From: JAJZVS01 sp963708095
Lineage (GTDB): Bacteria; Pseudomonadota; Alphaproteobacteria; Acetobacterales; Acetobacteraceae
Direction of reading: 5' to 3'
Length of the DNA stretch: 64,000 bases
NCBI GenBank assembly: GCA_963708095.1
Contig: OY970182.1
Coordinates: forward strand, 4,712,001-4,776,000
Positions 17,048-27,299 of the stretch are shown here, one piece after another. The position numbers and the translations under genes are program-made. The notes under the pieces are model-generated. The model saw nothing but the letters and a program-made list of their open reading frames with translations, was not told the DNA's origin and did not search any database. Position 1 is the first letter of the stretch. Each line of letters opens with the position of its first letter.

Positions 17048-18438
17048 CCGCCTCGGCGCGCGTCCTCGACGCCATCGGCCGTGCCCGCCGGCCCATGCGC
17101 CTGGTCGGCGCCTCCGGCCAGCTCGGCTACGGCGTGCCCACGCCGGCGTTTCAGGCCGCGCTCGCCCGTGCCCCCGACCTGATCGGTGCCGACATGGGAT
17201 CGATCGACATCGGTCCCACCTATCTCGGCAAGGGCGAGATGGCGACCGCGCCCGCCGCCACGCGCCGCGACCTGCGCAAGCTGCTGCTCGGCGCGCGTCA
17301 ACGCGACATCCCACTCGTGATCGGCTCGGCCGGATCCGCCGGCGCCGCGCCGCATCTCGACGCCACGCTCGCACTCGTGCGCGACATCGCGCGCGCCGAG
17401 GGGTTGCATTTCCGCCTGGGCGTGCTGCGCGCCGACATGCCGCGCCCGCTGCTGCACGCGGCGCTGGCGGACGGGCGGCTGCGTCCGTTCGACGGCATGC
17501 CGGACCTGACCGACGACGAAATCGACGCCTCCGCCCACATCGTCGCGCAGATGGGCACCGGTCCGTTCCGCCGCGCGCTAGACTCAGGCATCGACGTGCT
17601 GATCGCCGGACGTTCCTGCGACACCTCGATCTTCGCCGCGCTGCCGAGCCTGCTCGGCTTTCCCATGGGCCTCGTGATGCACATGGCGAAGATCATCGAA
17701 TGCGCCTCGCTCTGCTGCGTGCCCGGCGGGCGGGACTGCATCCTGGCGACCTTGGACGACGAGGGTTTCGAGCTCGAAAGCATGAATCCCGCGCGCCGCG
17801 CCACCCCGGTCTCGGTCGCTGCGCACAGCCTGTACGAGCAATCCGACCCGTTCGGCCTGACCGAGCCGGACGGCACGCTCGACCTGGCGGCGGCGCGCTA
17901 CGCCGCGCTCGATGACCGCCGCACCCGCGTCACCGGCGCGGCCTGGCGGCCCAGCACCGACCCCACCCTGAAGCTCGAAGGCGCGCGCAAGATCGGCGAG
18001 CGCGCGATCCTGCTCGCCGGCGCGGCCGACCCGCGCTTCATCGCCCGTCATCGCGAGATCCTGCCCGCCGCCGCCGCCGTCGTGCGCGATCTGGTGTGCG
18101 AGGACCAGCCGGAGGACTACACCCTGACCTTCCGCGTCTACGGCATCGACGGCGTGCGCATGGCCCCCCCGGCCGGCGAACCGCTGCCCGGGGAAGTGTT
18201 CGTGCTCGGCGAGGTGATCGCCCCGACCGCGGAACGCGCCGCCGAGGTGATGCGCACCACCAAGCAATACCTGCTGCACCACGGCTATCCCGGCCGGCTG
18301 TCCACCGCCGGCAACCTGGCCTTCCCCTTCACGCCCCCGGAAATCTCCACCGGCCCGGCGTTCCGCTTCAACGTCTATCACCTGCTGCACGTCGCGGATG
18401 CGGACGCGCCGTTCCCGCTGGAGATCGAAACCCTGTAG
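17044..18438 (+). CDS. AtuA-family protein (DUF1446)
   Basis: A 464-residue protein of the acyclic-terpene-utilisation AtuA / DUF1446 family. Characteristic segments are LVGASGQLGYGVPTPAFQ, LIGADMGSIDIGPTYLGKG, VIGSAGSAGAAPHLD and LIAGRSCDTSIFAALP. GTG at 17044 is the start, coupled to the DUF4387 gene. AtuA was named from Pseudomonas citronellol and geraniol breakdown, but most family members have no known reaction. Here none of the usual atu genes (carboxylase subunits, acyl-CoA enzymes) is present, so terpene catabolism should not be assumed. Confidence 0.88.
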   Translation: MTASARVLDAIGRARRPMRLVGASGQLGYGVPTPAFQAALARAPDLIGADMGSIDIGPTYLGKGEMATAPAATRRDLRKLLLGARQRDIPLVIGSAGSAGAAPHLDATLALVRDIARAEGLHFRLGVLRADMPRPLLHAALADGRLRPFDGMPDLTDDEIDASAHIVAQMGTGPFRRALDSGIDVLIAGRSCDTSIFAALPSLLGFPMGLVMHMAKIIECASLCCVPGGRDCILATLDDEGFELESMNPARRATPVSVAAHSLYEQSDPFGLTEPDGTLDLAAARYAALDDRRTRVTGAAWRPSTDPTLKLEGARKIGERAILLAGAADPRFIARHREILPAAAAVVRDLVCEDQPEDYTLTFRVYGIDGVRMAPPAGEPLPGEVFVLGEVIAPTAERAAEVMRTTKQYLLHHGYPGRLSTAGNLAFPFTPPEISTGPAFRFNVYHLLHVADADAPFPLEIETL

Positions 18439-18616
18439 CCGGCCGGTGGGGAGCGGGGCGCGCCGGCCCCGGCCCGCTCTGGTCCCGCCCGTACCGGTGC
18501 GCGGCGGCGCGTTGCGGCGCCTGCGTGGGCTCCGCCGCGCTTGTGGTCCGGGACAGGCGGAGGCCGGTTCCGTGGACCGGTTCGGCGGACGCGCCGCGCG
18601 GGCGCGGGGCCGCAGG

Positions 18617-19189
18617 CTACTCGCGCCCGTGCCCCGGTTTCGGAGCCGAGCTGATGCGGTCGACGAAGGTGATGCCGAGTGCCGACAGGATGAAGATCGA
18701 GTGGATCACGGTCTGCCACATTACGCCGACCTCCGTGACCTGGCTGCCGGGCGCGCCGAGCGAGCGTGCCTCCACGAATGTACGCAGCAGGGAGATCGAC
18801 GAGATGCCGATGATCCCCATGGCGAGCTTGACCTTGATCACGCCGGAATCGACATGACTCAGCCATTCCGGCTTGTCCGGATGGCGTTCGAGGCGCAGGC
18901 GGGAGACGAAGGTCTCGTAGCCGCCGACGATCACCATGACGAGCAGGTTGGAGATCATCACCACATCGATCAGGCCGAGCACGACCAGCATGATCTGCTG
19001 CTCGTCGAAATCCATCACGTGCAGAACGAGCCCATACAGCTCCTTGAGGAACAGGAAGACATAGACGGCCTGGGCGATGATGAGGCCGACATAGAGCGGC
19101 ATCTGCAGCCAGCGGCTGGCGAAGATGAGCTGCGACAGCGGCGTGAGTACGGCCGCCCGGGCAGCCATCGGCGGGTGAATGTCATCCAT
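18617..19189 (-). CDS. UPF0114 family membrane protein
   Basis: A 190-residue inner-membrane protein with three to four hydrophobic segments. The family signature is SRWLQMPLYVGLIIAQAVY, MLVVLGLIDVVMISNLLVMV and GYETFVSRL. Its function is unknown; the E. coli relative is YqhA. I start at ATG 19189; ATG 19168 is an alternative. It converges with the AtuA gene across a GC-rich gap of about 180 bases and is divergent from nothing close, so it appears to be monocistronic. Confidence 0.9.
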   Translation of the reverse strand: MDDIHPPMAARAAVLTPLSQLIFASRWLQMPLYVGLIIAQAVYVFLFLKELYGLVLHVMDFDEQQIMLVVLGLIDVVMISNLLVMVIVGGYETFVSRLRLERHPDKPEWLSHVDSGVIKVKLAMGIIGISSISLLRTFVEARSLGAPGSQVTEVGVMWQTVIHSIFILSALGITFVDRISSAPKPGHGRE

Positions 19190-19367
19190 TGCGTCAGTAT
19201 AGGGGATTCTCCGGCGCGCGGAAGCGATACGAGGCGCATCGCAGACCGACATGCCCGATATTGACGTGCCCCGTCCCTCCCGCACATGCCCGACCGCGGC
19301 GCGCGGCACGTCGCGGGGCCGCAACGGGGCCGCAGCCTGGCTCCGCCGGTACCGATCGGACCTCGCC

Positions 19368-19793
19368 TCAGCCGGGCGTCAGGTCGCCCCAGGACGCGAC
19401 CCGCGCGATTCGGAGCGCGATCACCGGCAGCCCATCGAGCCGCATGGCGCGGAGCTGCGGATAGCGCGCGCGCGCCAGCTCCTGCGCCCGGGCGTGCTCG
19501 GCGCCGTCCGCCAGGATCTCCGCCCGCCCGCGCAGCATCACCCAGCCCAGCCGGCTCCAGTCCGGATCGTAGCGATCGACGACGACCGCCGCCGCCGGCC
19601 GGGCCGCCAGGTTGCGCAGGCGTTGCAGCACCGCCCCCGGCCGTTTCGGCTTCTCGTCGATCGCGATGTAGAGCGTGTCGCCCTCAAGGGCGTGGCAGAC
19701 TGGCACGACATGCGGCGTTCCGTCCGGCCCCACGGTGGCGAGCCGGGCGACGGGGACGGCGGCGATGAAGGCGCGTTCGCGGGCGCTCAGCAT
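19368..19793 (-). CDS. PPOX-class flavin/F420-binding protein (TIGR03668-like)
   Basis: A 141-residue split-barrel protein of the pyridoxamine-5'-phosphate-oxidase superfamily. ARLATVGPDGTPHVVPVCHA is the typical first strand pair, followed by LYIAIDEKPKRPG, RNLAARPAAAVVVDRYDPDW and LRGRAEIL. The pattern fits the TIGR03668 (Rv0121-type) subgroup described as F420-dependent. The cofactor in this organism is unknown and could be FMN. The [2Fe-2S] gene lies immediately upstream on the same strand, 45 bases away. Confidence 0.85.
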   Translation of the reverse strand: MLSARERAFIAAVPVARLATVGPDGTPHVVPVCHALEGDTLYIAIDEKPKRPGAVLQRLRNLAARPAAAVVVDRYDPDWSRLGWVMLRGRAEILADGAEHARAQELARARYPQLRAMRLDGLPVIALRIARVASWGDLTPG

Positions 19794-19838
19794 GGCGGCA
19801 GGATAGCAGGCCCCGGAGGGATAAGCCCCCCGGAGGGA

Positions 19839-20189
19839 TCAGCCGCGCGTCTCGGGCGGCAGCATCAGTTCCGGCACCCGTCCGCCGTCGCGCACATGGC
19901 GCTCCAGCACCTGGTCGATCGCCGCCGGCGTATCGACGCGGTACCAGACGCCCTCGGGGTAGATCACGAGGCACGGCCCGTGCTCGCAGCGGTCGAGGCA
20001 GCCGGCGGTGTTCACCCGCACCGACGCCAGCCCCATCTCCTTCGCGCGCGCCTTCATGTAGTCGCGCAGCTTCTCCGAGCCCTTGGCGGCGCAACTGCCC
20101 TTGGGATGGCCGTCCGGCCGGCGGTTGCAGCACACGAAGACATGCGCGGTGTAATACGGAGGCGGGTCGTCCGCCCGGCGTTCACCCAT
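19839..20189 (-). CDS. Thioredoxin-like [2Fe-2S] ferredoxin
   Basis: A 116-residue protein of the thioredoxin-fold [2Fe-2S] ferredoxin family. Likely cluster ligands are Cys21, Cys33, Cys64 and Cys68 (VCCNRRPDGHPKGSC and CLDRCEHGPC), and GVWYRVDTPAAIDQVL is the usual C-terminal strand. It is expected to be a soluble electron carrier or redox sensor. ATG at 20189 is chosen because GGAG lies eight bases before it. It may be co-transcribed with the flavin-binding gene downstream, but a functional link is only suggested. Confidence 0.88.
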   Translation of the reverse strand: MGERRADDPPPYYTAHVFVCCNRRPDGHPKGSCAAKGSEKLRDYMKARAKEMGLASVRVNTAGCLDRCEHGPCLVIYPEGVWYRVDTPAAIDQVLERHVRDGGRVPELMLPPETRG

Positions 20190-20313
20190 GAGGAGGCTCC
20201 GGTTTCGGGAGAGGACGGCTATCCCACCGTCGCGATCCCGGCGCAAGCGCGGCGCGCGGCGCGGAAATCGCCGAACGCTCGGCGCGCGCGCCGGCGCGGT
20301 CCCGCCGCACTGT

Positions 20314-20382
20314 GCCGCCCGCAGCCTCCGGCTGACGCCGCCCGCAGCCTTCGGCTGACGCTGCCCGCAGCCTCCCGCTAAC
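20314..20382. repeat. Three tandem copies of a 23-bp unit
   Basis: The unit GCCGCCCGCAGCCTCCGGCT plus GAC occurs at 20314-20336, 20337-20359 and 20360-20382 with one to three substitutions per copy. It lies in the divergent gap between the ferredoxin gene and ohr. CAGCC(T/C)(T/C)CGGCTG within each unit can form a small hairpin. Confidence 0.8.
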
Positions 20383-20484
20383 GCCGCCCGCCCGGGGCGG
20401 TGGGGTGGCGTTCCGGCCGCCCGCGCCCCACATCCAGGGACCGGCGCGGCGCCGCGCCGGCCTCACCATCGCGGAGCAACGTCC

Positions 20485-20922
20485 ATGGACAAGATCAAGC
20501 CGCTCTTCACCGCCACGGCCACTGCCATCGGCGGCCGCAACGGGCACACCGAAGCCAGCGACGGGATGGTGAAAGCCGATCTCTCCGTGCCCAAGGCCAT
20601 GGGCGGGCCGGGCAAGCCGGGGACCGCCACGCCGGAGCATCTGTTTGCCGCCGGCTATGCCGCCTGCTTCGGCGGCGCGCTCGACTTCGTGGCCAAGCAG
20701 CACAAGCAGGACGCGACCGGAGCGAAGGTCACCTGCGCGGTGTCGATCGGCCCGCGCGACGGCGGCGGGTTCGGCCTGGCCGTGAAGCTGCACGTCGCGG
20801 ACGCGTCGCTGCCGCAGGCTCAGCTTGCCGCACTGGCGCAGGAAGCGCACGAGAAGATCTGCCCTTACTCGCACGCCACCCGCGGCAACGTGCCGGTGGA
20901 GCTGGAGGTCGTCGGAGCCTGA
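20485..20922 (+). CDS. ohr: Organic hydroperoxide resistance protein
   Basis: A 145-residue OsmC/Ohr-family thiol peroxidase that reduces organic and fatty-acid hydroperoxides in the cytoplasm. The two catalytic cysteines are Cys61 (AAGYAACFGGAL) and Cys126 (ICPYSHATRGN); Arg18 and Glu51, which position the reactive thiol in this family, are also present. The length and the two-cysteine pattern favour Ohr over OsmC. No OhrR gene is adjacent; the nearest MarR-type gene is 24 kb away with an efflux system. The DUF255 gene starts 34 bases downstream. Confidence 0.93.
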   Translation: MDKIKPLFTATATAIGGRNGHTEASDGMVKADLSVPKAMGGPGKPGTATPEHLFAAGYAACFGGALDFVAKQHKQDATGAKVTCAVSIGPRDGGGFGLAVKLHVADASLPQAQLAALAQEAHEKICPYSHATRGNVPVELEVVGA

Positions 20923-20956
20923 CGAGCCCCCGCGCCACGCCGAGGAACGTCCGACC

Positions 20957-23002
<2,046 letters not shown>

Positions 23003-23045
23003 GCCGCCGCGGGCTCCCCTCCGCCGTGGCGTCCCGCGCGCCGCC

Positions 23046-23459
23046 CTATTCCGCCGCCACGGCTTCGATCTCGATCAGGAAATCCGGGCCGTAGAGCCGG
23101 GACACCTCGACCAATGTCACTGCCGGAGCCGCGGCCGGCGTGACGGAGGCGAAGAAGCGGTTCCGGGCCGCCCGGTACGCGGCCAGATCACCCATGTCCC
23201 GAAGGAACACCGTCAGCTTCACGAGGTCGCCCGGCGTGCATCCGACCGACCGCAGCGCCGCGTCGAGATTCCGGAACACCTGCTCCGCCTGCGCGGGGAA
23301 ATCCTCCTTGCCGACCAACTGCCCCTCCCGATCCAGAGCCGTCTGACCCGCAATAAAAACGAGGCGCCCTGCCGACACCTCCACGACCTGCGAATAACCC
23401 GGAGGCGTTCCGAGTTCCGGCGGGTTGACCCGTCGGATTCGACCCTCTGCCTGGTTCAT
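23046..23459 (-). CDS. RidA family protein
   Basis: A 137-residue member of the RidA/YjgF/UK114 family. RLVFIAGQTALDREGQLVG, AQAEQVFRNLDAALRSVG, DLVKLTVFLRDMGD and the C-terminal PAVTLVEVSRLYGPDFLIEI follow the trimeric barrel fold. RidA enzymes hydrolyse reactive enamines and imines released by PLP enzymes. However, the catalytic Arg usually seen in the PARS/R motif is replaced by a APAVTLVEV context, so this may be one of the RidA subgroups without imine deaminase activity. It converges with the DUF255 gene. Confidence 0.85.
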   Translation of the reverse strand: MNQAEGRIRRVNPPELGTPPGYSQVVEVSAGRLVFIAGQTALDREGQLVGKEDFPAQAEQVFRNLDAALRSVGCTPGDLVKLTVFLRDMGDLAAYRAARNRFFASVTPAAAPAVTLVEVSRLYGPDFLIEIEAVAAE

Positions 23460-23500
23460 CCCACCTTTCCCACGCCACGAAATTCAGGCAGCACGCCGCC

Positions 23501-23530
23501 AAGGCAATCGGAGGTTCCCCCGATTGCCCT
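23501..23530. repeat. Minimal copy of the AGGGCAATCGG repeat (two ends abutting)
   Basis: AAGGCAATCGGAGGTT is followed directly by CCCCCGATTGCCCT, an inverted pair of the same ends that border the larger copies at 35104-35315, 37307-37411 and 63830-63960. The interior found in those copies is missing. It lies between the divergent RidA and flavin-binding genes. Confidence 0.75.
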
Positions 23531-23613
23531 GAGCATGCCCTGCGCACTCCTTGCACCTGGCGCAACCCCCCCACCATACTCGCCGCTGCCGCACCGCAGC
23601 GAAAGCACGCAAG

Positions 23614-24345
23614 ATGGACGAGACGACGCCCACCTTCCCGATTACCCCCCGCAACCGGGTCCGCCGCCGGCACGACCGCGGCCACTACGACCACGAAACC
23701 GTCTTCCGCATCCTCGATGCCGCCCTGCTCTGCCACATCGCCTACGTCATCGACGGCCAGCCCTACTGCACCCCCACCGCCTTCTGGCGCGAAGACGACC
23801 ACCTGTACTGGCACGGCTCCTCGGCCAGCCGCATGCTGCGCGCCGAGGCCAAAGGCATCCCCGTCTGCCTCACCGTTACCCACATGGATGCGATCGTGCT
23901 CGCCCGCTGCGGCTTCAACCACTCGATCAACTACCGCGCCGTCATGGCCTTCGGACACGCTGCCCCGGTCGAAGGAACCGCCGCCAAACTGCGTGCCATG
24001 GACGCCTTCATCGACCGCTTCTTTCCCGGCCGCGCCGCCGCACTCCGCCCGCCCAGCGCCCAGGAAATCAAGGCAACGATGCTGGTCGGCATGCGGATCG
24101 AAGACGCCTCGGCCAAAATCCGCGACCTGCCCGTGCACGACGACGAACCCGACTACGCACACCCCGTCTGGACCGAACTCGTGCCGCTGCAAACCATCCT
24201 GGGCACGCCAGTGCCCTGCCCACGCCAACTCCCCGGTGTCACCCGAACCGCCGGCGGCATGGACGCCTACCAACCCGGACGCCGCCTCGACGACGTCATG
24301 ACAGAAATGGCCGCAGTCTACGCAGACCGGCCGAAGCACGACTGA
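23614..24345 (+). CDS. Pyridoxamine 5'-phosphate oxidase-family flavin-binding protein
   Basis: A 243-residue split-barrel flavin-binding protein of the family that includes Streptomyces-type nitroimidazole-resistance-like proteins. VRRRHDRGHYDHETVFRILD begins the domain; ALLCHIAYVIDGQPYCTPTAF, HLYWHGSSASRMLR and VCLTVTHMDAIVLARCGFNHS are the core strands. It probably binds FMN; the substrate is unknown. ATG at 23614 is chosen from the domain start; an upstream in-frame ATG at 23551 would add a proline-rich tail that overlaps the repeat region. The gene ends just before a large palindromic element. Confidence 0.85.
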   Translation: MDETTPTFPITPRNRVRRRHDRGHYDHETVFRILDAALLCHIAYVIDGQPYCTPTAFWREDDHLYWHGSSASRMLRAEAKGIPVCLTVTHMDAIVLARCGFNHSINYRAVMAFGHAAPVEGTAAKLRAMDAFIDRFFPGRAAALRPPSAQEIKATMLVGMRIEDASAKIRDLPVHDDEPDYAHPVWTELVPLQTILGTPVPCPRQLPGVTRTAGGMDAYQPGRRLDDVMTEMAAVYADRPKHD

Positions 24346-24379
24346 AACCAACCGGGCGAAGGTTCGGACCATCCGCAAG

Positions 24380-24585
24380 CAAGGCCAGGGGCTCTGCCCC
24401 TGGACCCCGCCAAGGGCTCGCCCTTGGAACCCTTCCGTTTGGTTCCGTGCGTATGGGGGTGTCTCGGGGCCCCGCCCCGCGCAGGCCCGGCCCCGAGACA
24501 CCCCCATACGCACGGAACCAAGTAGACGGGGTCCAGGGGACGAGTTCCCTGGCGGGGGTCCAGGGGGCAGGGCCCCCTGGCCTTG
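24380..24585. repeat. 206-bp palindromic element with 33-bp perfect arms
   Basis: The outer ends are inverted (CAAGGCCAGGGG at 24380-24391, CCCCTGGCCTTG at 24574-24585). The core is a perfect 33-bp inverted repeat, 24439-24471 and 24489-24521, around a 17-base loop. Between are smaller hairpins such as CCAAGGGC-TC-GCCCTTGG. A related shorter element occurs at 53776-53844. This is a REP/BIME-like element in which two units face each other; it could fold as a cruciform and end transcription of the upstream gene. Confidence 0.8.
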
Positions 24586-24656
24586 ATTACGAGGGTGGGC
24601 GGAGACATTTCCCGCGCCCCGTGCCACCTTCCGGCCCCCACCGCTTCGGCCGGCCC

Positions 24657-25898
24657 GTGCGCACGCTCCTTTTCATCAGCCACCGCATTCCCTATCCGCT
24701 CAACAAGGGCGAGAAGATTCGCGGCTACAACCTGCTGCGCCACCTCGCGAAATCCTACCGCATCCATCTTGGCTGCCTGATCGACGACCCGGCGGACGCC
24801 GCGCATGTCGCGCATCTGCGCGAGATCTGCACCGAGGTGGAAGGCTTCGCGATCGACAAGCAGCGCCAGAAGCTCACGGCGCTGGCGCGGATGCGCCCTG
24901 GGCGACCGCTGATGCTCGACTACTATCGCCATCCCGGGCTCCATCGCTGGGTGGCGGCAACGCTCGTGCAGGAGCAGGTGGACATTATCTATATCTATTC
25001 CGCCGCCATGGCGCCCTATGCCCTGGCGCTCGACCGGCCCGGCAAGGTGCTGGACATGCAGGATATCGATTCCGAGAAATGGGCGCTGTACGCGCAGGAC
25101 GCGTCCTGGCCGATGCGCGCGGTCTGGGCGCGCGAGGCGCGCACCTTGCTTGCCTACGAGCGCCGCGCCGCCATGGGCTGCGACGTGACCTTCCTGGTTT
25201 CCGAGCCGGAGGCGCGCCGCTTCGTCGAGCTGGCGCCGGAGACCGCGGGGCGAGTGACCTTCGTGGAGAACGGAGTTGATCTTGAAGGATTTTCCCCGTA
25301 CCGCGAGTTCGCGCCGCCCTTCGCAGGCCCCGGCCCGCATCTCGTGTTCACCGGCAACATGGACTACTGGCCGAACGCGGACGCGGTGGCTTGGTTCGCC
25401 GCCGAAGTGCTACCCTTGCTGCGCGTGCGTGTCGCACCGCCGGAATTCCATATCGTCGGCGCCAACCCGGGGCCGGAGGTGCGGCGGCTGGCGGACCTGC
25501 CCGGCGTGCACGTGACCGGCAGGGTGCCCGACGTGCGCCCCTATGTGGCGCATGCGGACGTGTCGGTGAGCCCGCTGCGCGTGGCCCGCGGCATCCAGAA
25601 CAAGGTGCTGGAGGCGATGGCGATGGGCCGGCCGGTGGTCGCCTCTCCGGCGGCATACGAAGGGGTGCGGGCGGAAGCCGGGCGCGATCTGCTGGTGGCC
25701 GACGGGGCGGCGGCGATGGCGGCGGCGATCGGCGCGGTGCTGGACGGGGCGCATCCGGGCCTGGGCGCGGCCGGGCGGGCGGCGATGGAGCGCGGCTACG
25801 CCTGGTCGGCGACCCTCGCCCGGCTTGACGCGGCGCTGGCGCGTGTGCTGGCTGGGAAGCCCGCCGTACCGGGGGTGGGAAGGGTGGCCGCCGGCTGA
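24657..25898 (+). CDS. GT4 glycosyltransferase, TIGR03087 (PEP-CTERM/XrtA-associated) type
   Basis: A 413-residue glycosyltransferase. The N-terminus RTLLFISHRIPYPLNKGEKI RGYN is the hallmark of the TIGR03087 group, first described with exosortase loci; the donor-binding half shows LVFTGNMDYWPNADAVAWF, VSPLRVARGIQNKVLEAMAMG and RPVVASPAAYEGV. The start is GTG at 24657, since no ATG lies near the conserved N-terminus and the palindromic repeat lies just upstream. No exosortase or PEP-CTERM protein is in the window. It probably builds a surface glycan, possibly with the genes from 29952 on. Confidence 0.88.
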   Translation: MRTLLFISHRIPYPLNKGEKIRGYNLLRHLAKSYRIHLGCLIDDPADAAHVAHLREICTEVEGFAIDKQRQKLTALARMRPGRPLMLDYYRHPGLHRWVAATLVQEQVDIIYIYSAAMAPYALALDRPGKVLDMQDIDSEKWALYAQDASWPMRAVWAREARTLLAYERRAAMGCDVTFLVSEPEARRFVELAPETAGRVTFVENGVDLEGFSPYREFAPPFAGPGPHLVFTGNMDYWPNADAVAWFAAEVLPLLRVRVAPPEFHIVGANPGPEVRRLADLPGVHVTGRVPDVRPYVAHADVSVSPLRVARGIQNKVLEAMAMGRPVVASPAAYEGVRAEAGRDLLVADGAAAMAAAIGAVLDGAHPGLGAAGRAAMERGYAWSATLARLDAALARVLAGKPAVPGVGRVAAG

Positions 25899-25926
25899 CA
25901 GTTTCACGAAACCGTCAAACTAGAAT
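25896..25926 (+). promoter_or_regulatory. Palindrome and -10 box upstream of pstS
   Basis: TGACAGTTT (25896-25904) and AAACCGTCA (25909-25917) form an inverted repeat with one mismatch, overlapping the stop of the upstream gene. TAGAAT (25921-25926, five of six matches to TATAAT) follows. TTTCAC and CGTCAA within it lie about 11 bases apart, as the half-sites of a Pho box do, but the match to CTGTCAT is weak. A phosphate-responsive promoter for pstS is plausible, not shown. Confidence 0.4.
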
Positions 25927-26015
25927 CGGCCCTGCCCCCCTAGAAGCGGCGCGCCAGAACCGTTTCGGCGGCTGGGCGATTTGTCACGCCGCTCCACATG
26001 GGAGACAGAAACCTT

Positions 26016-27113
26016 ATGTCACGTCGCAACGATACCGGTAGCCAGCCCGGCCGCCGTCGCGTCATCGCGCTCGCCGCGGTCGCCGGCCTCGGCCTCTCCG
26101 CCGCCGCCGTCGCGCCCGTCCGGGCTGCCGGCACGGTCAACCTGCTGGAGACCGGGTCGAGCCTGCTCTATCCGCTCTTCAACCTGTGGGTGCCGGTCTA
26201 TACCAAGGCGAACCCGCACGTGCGGATCACCACCCAGAGCACCGGCAGCGGCACCGGCATTTCCGAGGCGATCTCGGGCGTGGCGCAGATCGGCTCGTCG
26301 GATGCGTATCTGTCGGATACGCTGATGAAGCAGCACGCCGGGATGCTGAACATCCCGCTGGCGATTTCCAGCCAGATGGTCAACTACAACGTGCCCGGGC
26401 TGAACGGGACGCATCTGAAGCTCAGCGGCCCGGTGCTCGCCGGCATCTATTCCGGTACGATCACGAAGTGGAATGCCCCGGAGATCGCGAAGCTGAACCC
26501 GGGCGCGAAGCTGCCGGACCACGACATCATCACCGTGCACCGCACCGACGGCAGCGGCGATACCTTCATCTTCAGCCAGTACCTGTCGTTCTCCACCCCG
26601 GCCTGGCAGAACGCCACCGGCTACGGCACCACGGTGAGCTGGCCGGCCGCACCCGGCGCGATCGGCGCCGAGGGCAACCCGGGCATGGTCAACGCGATCA
26701 AGACCAACCCGTATTCGATCGCCTATATCGGCGTGAGCTTCAAGCAGGCGATCGACCAGAACGCGCTGGGCGAGGCGCTGCTCGAGAACAAGGACGGCAA
26801 GTTCGTTCTGCCGACGGTGGCCAACGTGCAGGCCGCCGCCAACGCCAAGTCGGCGCAGACGCCAAAGGACGAGCGGATCAGCCTGATCTTCGCCCCCGGC
26901 GCCCGTTCCTACCCGATCATCAACTACGAATACGCGATCGTGAAGTCGAAGCAGCCGACCGCGACCGTGGCGGCCGAGATGCGCAAGTTCTTCACCTGGG
27001 CGATCTCCCCCAGGGGTGGCAACGCGCCGCATTTCATGGCCGCGGTCAGCTTCGTGCCGCTGCCGGCCAGCGTGGTGAAGCTCAGCGCCGCGCAGATCGC
27101 CGAGATCAAGTGA
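26016..27113 (+). CDS. pstS: Phosphate ABC transporter substrate-binding protein PstS
   Basis: A 365-residue periplasmic phosphate-binding protein. The N-terminus has a twin-arginine-like signal (GRRRVIALAAVAGLGLSAAA, then VAPVRAA). The phosphate-binding loops of the family are present: ETGSSLLYPLFN, TQSTGSGTGISEA and VHRTDGSGDTFIF. The ATG at 26016 is preferred to the ATG at 25998 because GGAG lies between them. It delivers phosphate to PstC-PstA. Two strong hairpins separate it from pstC, which would favour higher expression of the binding protein. Confidence 0.94.
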   Translation: MSRRNDTGSQPGRRRVIALAAVAGLGLSAAAVAPVRAAGTVNLLETGSSLLYPLFNLWVPVYTKANPHVRITTQSTGSGTGISEAISGVAQIGSSDAYLSDTLMKQHAGMLNIPLAISSQMVNYNVPGLNGTHLKLSGPVLAGIYSGTITKWNAPEIAKLNPGAKLPDHDIITVHRTDGSGDTFIFSQYLSFSTPAWQNATGYGTTVSWPAAPGAIGAEGNPGMVNAIKTNPYSIAYIGVSFKQAIDQNALGEALLENKDGKFVLPTVANVQAAANAKSAQTPKDERISLIFAPGARSYPIINYEYAIVKSKQPTATVAAEMRKFFTWAISPRGGNAPHFMAAVSFVPLPASVVKLSAAQIAEIK

Positions 27114-27129
27114 TCGCAGCGTCGACCTC

Positions 27130-27177
27130 CTCGTGCTCTGACACGGACGCATGATATACTCCGGGTCGGAGCACGAG
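27130..27177 (+). other. Hairpin 1 between pstS and pstC
   Basis: CTCGTGCTCTGAC (27130-27142) pairs with GTCGGAGCACGAG (27165-27177), 13 bp with one G-U pair. The loop holds TATACT (27155-27160) and the hexamer CATGAT occurs both in the loop and right after the stem. It could be a partial terminator or an RNA-stabilising structure. Confidence 0.6.
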
Positions 27178-27244
27178 CATGATTTTGTGGACCGATCCAG
27201 CCAGCGCCCACAAGGGGCGTTGGCACCGGACCAAGCGCCTGCCC

Positions 27245-27272
27245 GACACCGCCGGCCCGTGCCGGCGGTGTC
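27245..27272 (+). other. Hairpin 2 between pstS and pstC
   Basis: A perfect 12-bp stem GACACCGCCGGC (27245-27256) / GCCGGCGGTGTC (27261-27272) with loop CCGT, 28 bases before the pstC start. There is no U-tract. Such intercistronic stems after binding-protein genes commonly protect the upstream mRNA; that role is inferred. Confidence 0.65.
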
Positions 27273-27299
27273 GTCGTGTCGTCTGCCCGGGGTGATCGC

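Noticed and set aside
24657..25898. Exosortase/PEP-CTERM system suggested by the TIGR03087-like glycosyltransferase
   Set aside because: No exosortase (EpsH/XrtA), PEP-CTERM protein or associated prsK/prsR gene is present in the window; the family name alone is not evidence for the system.
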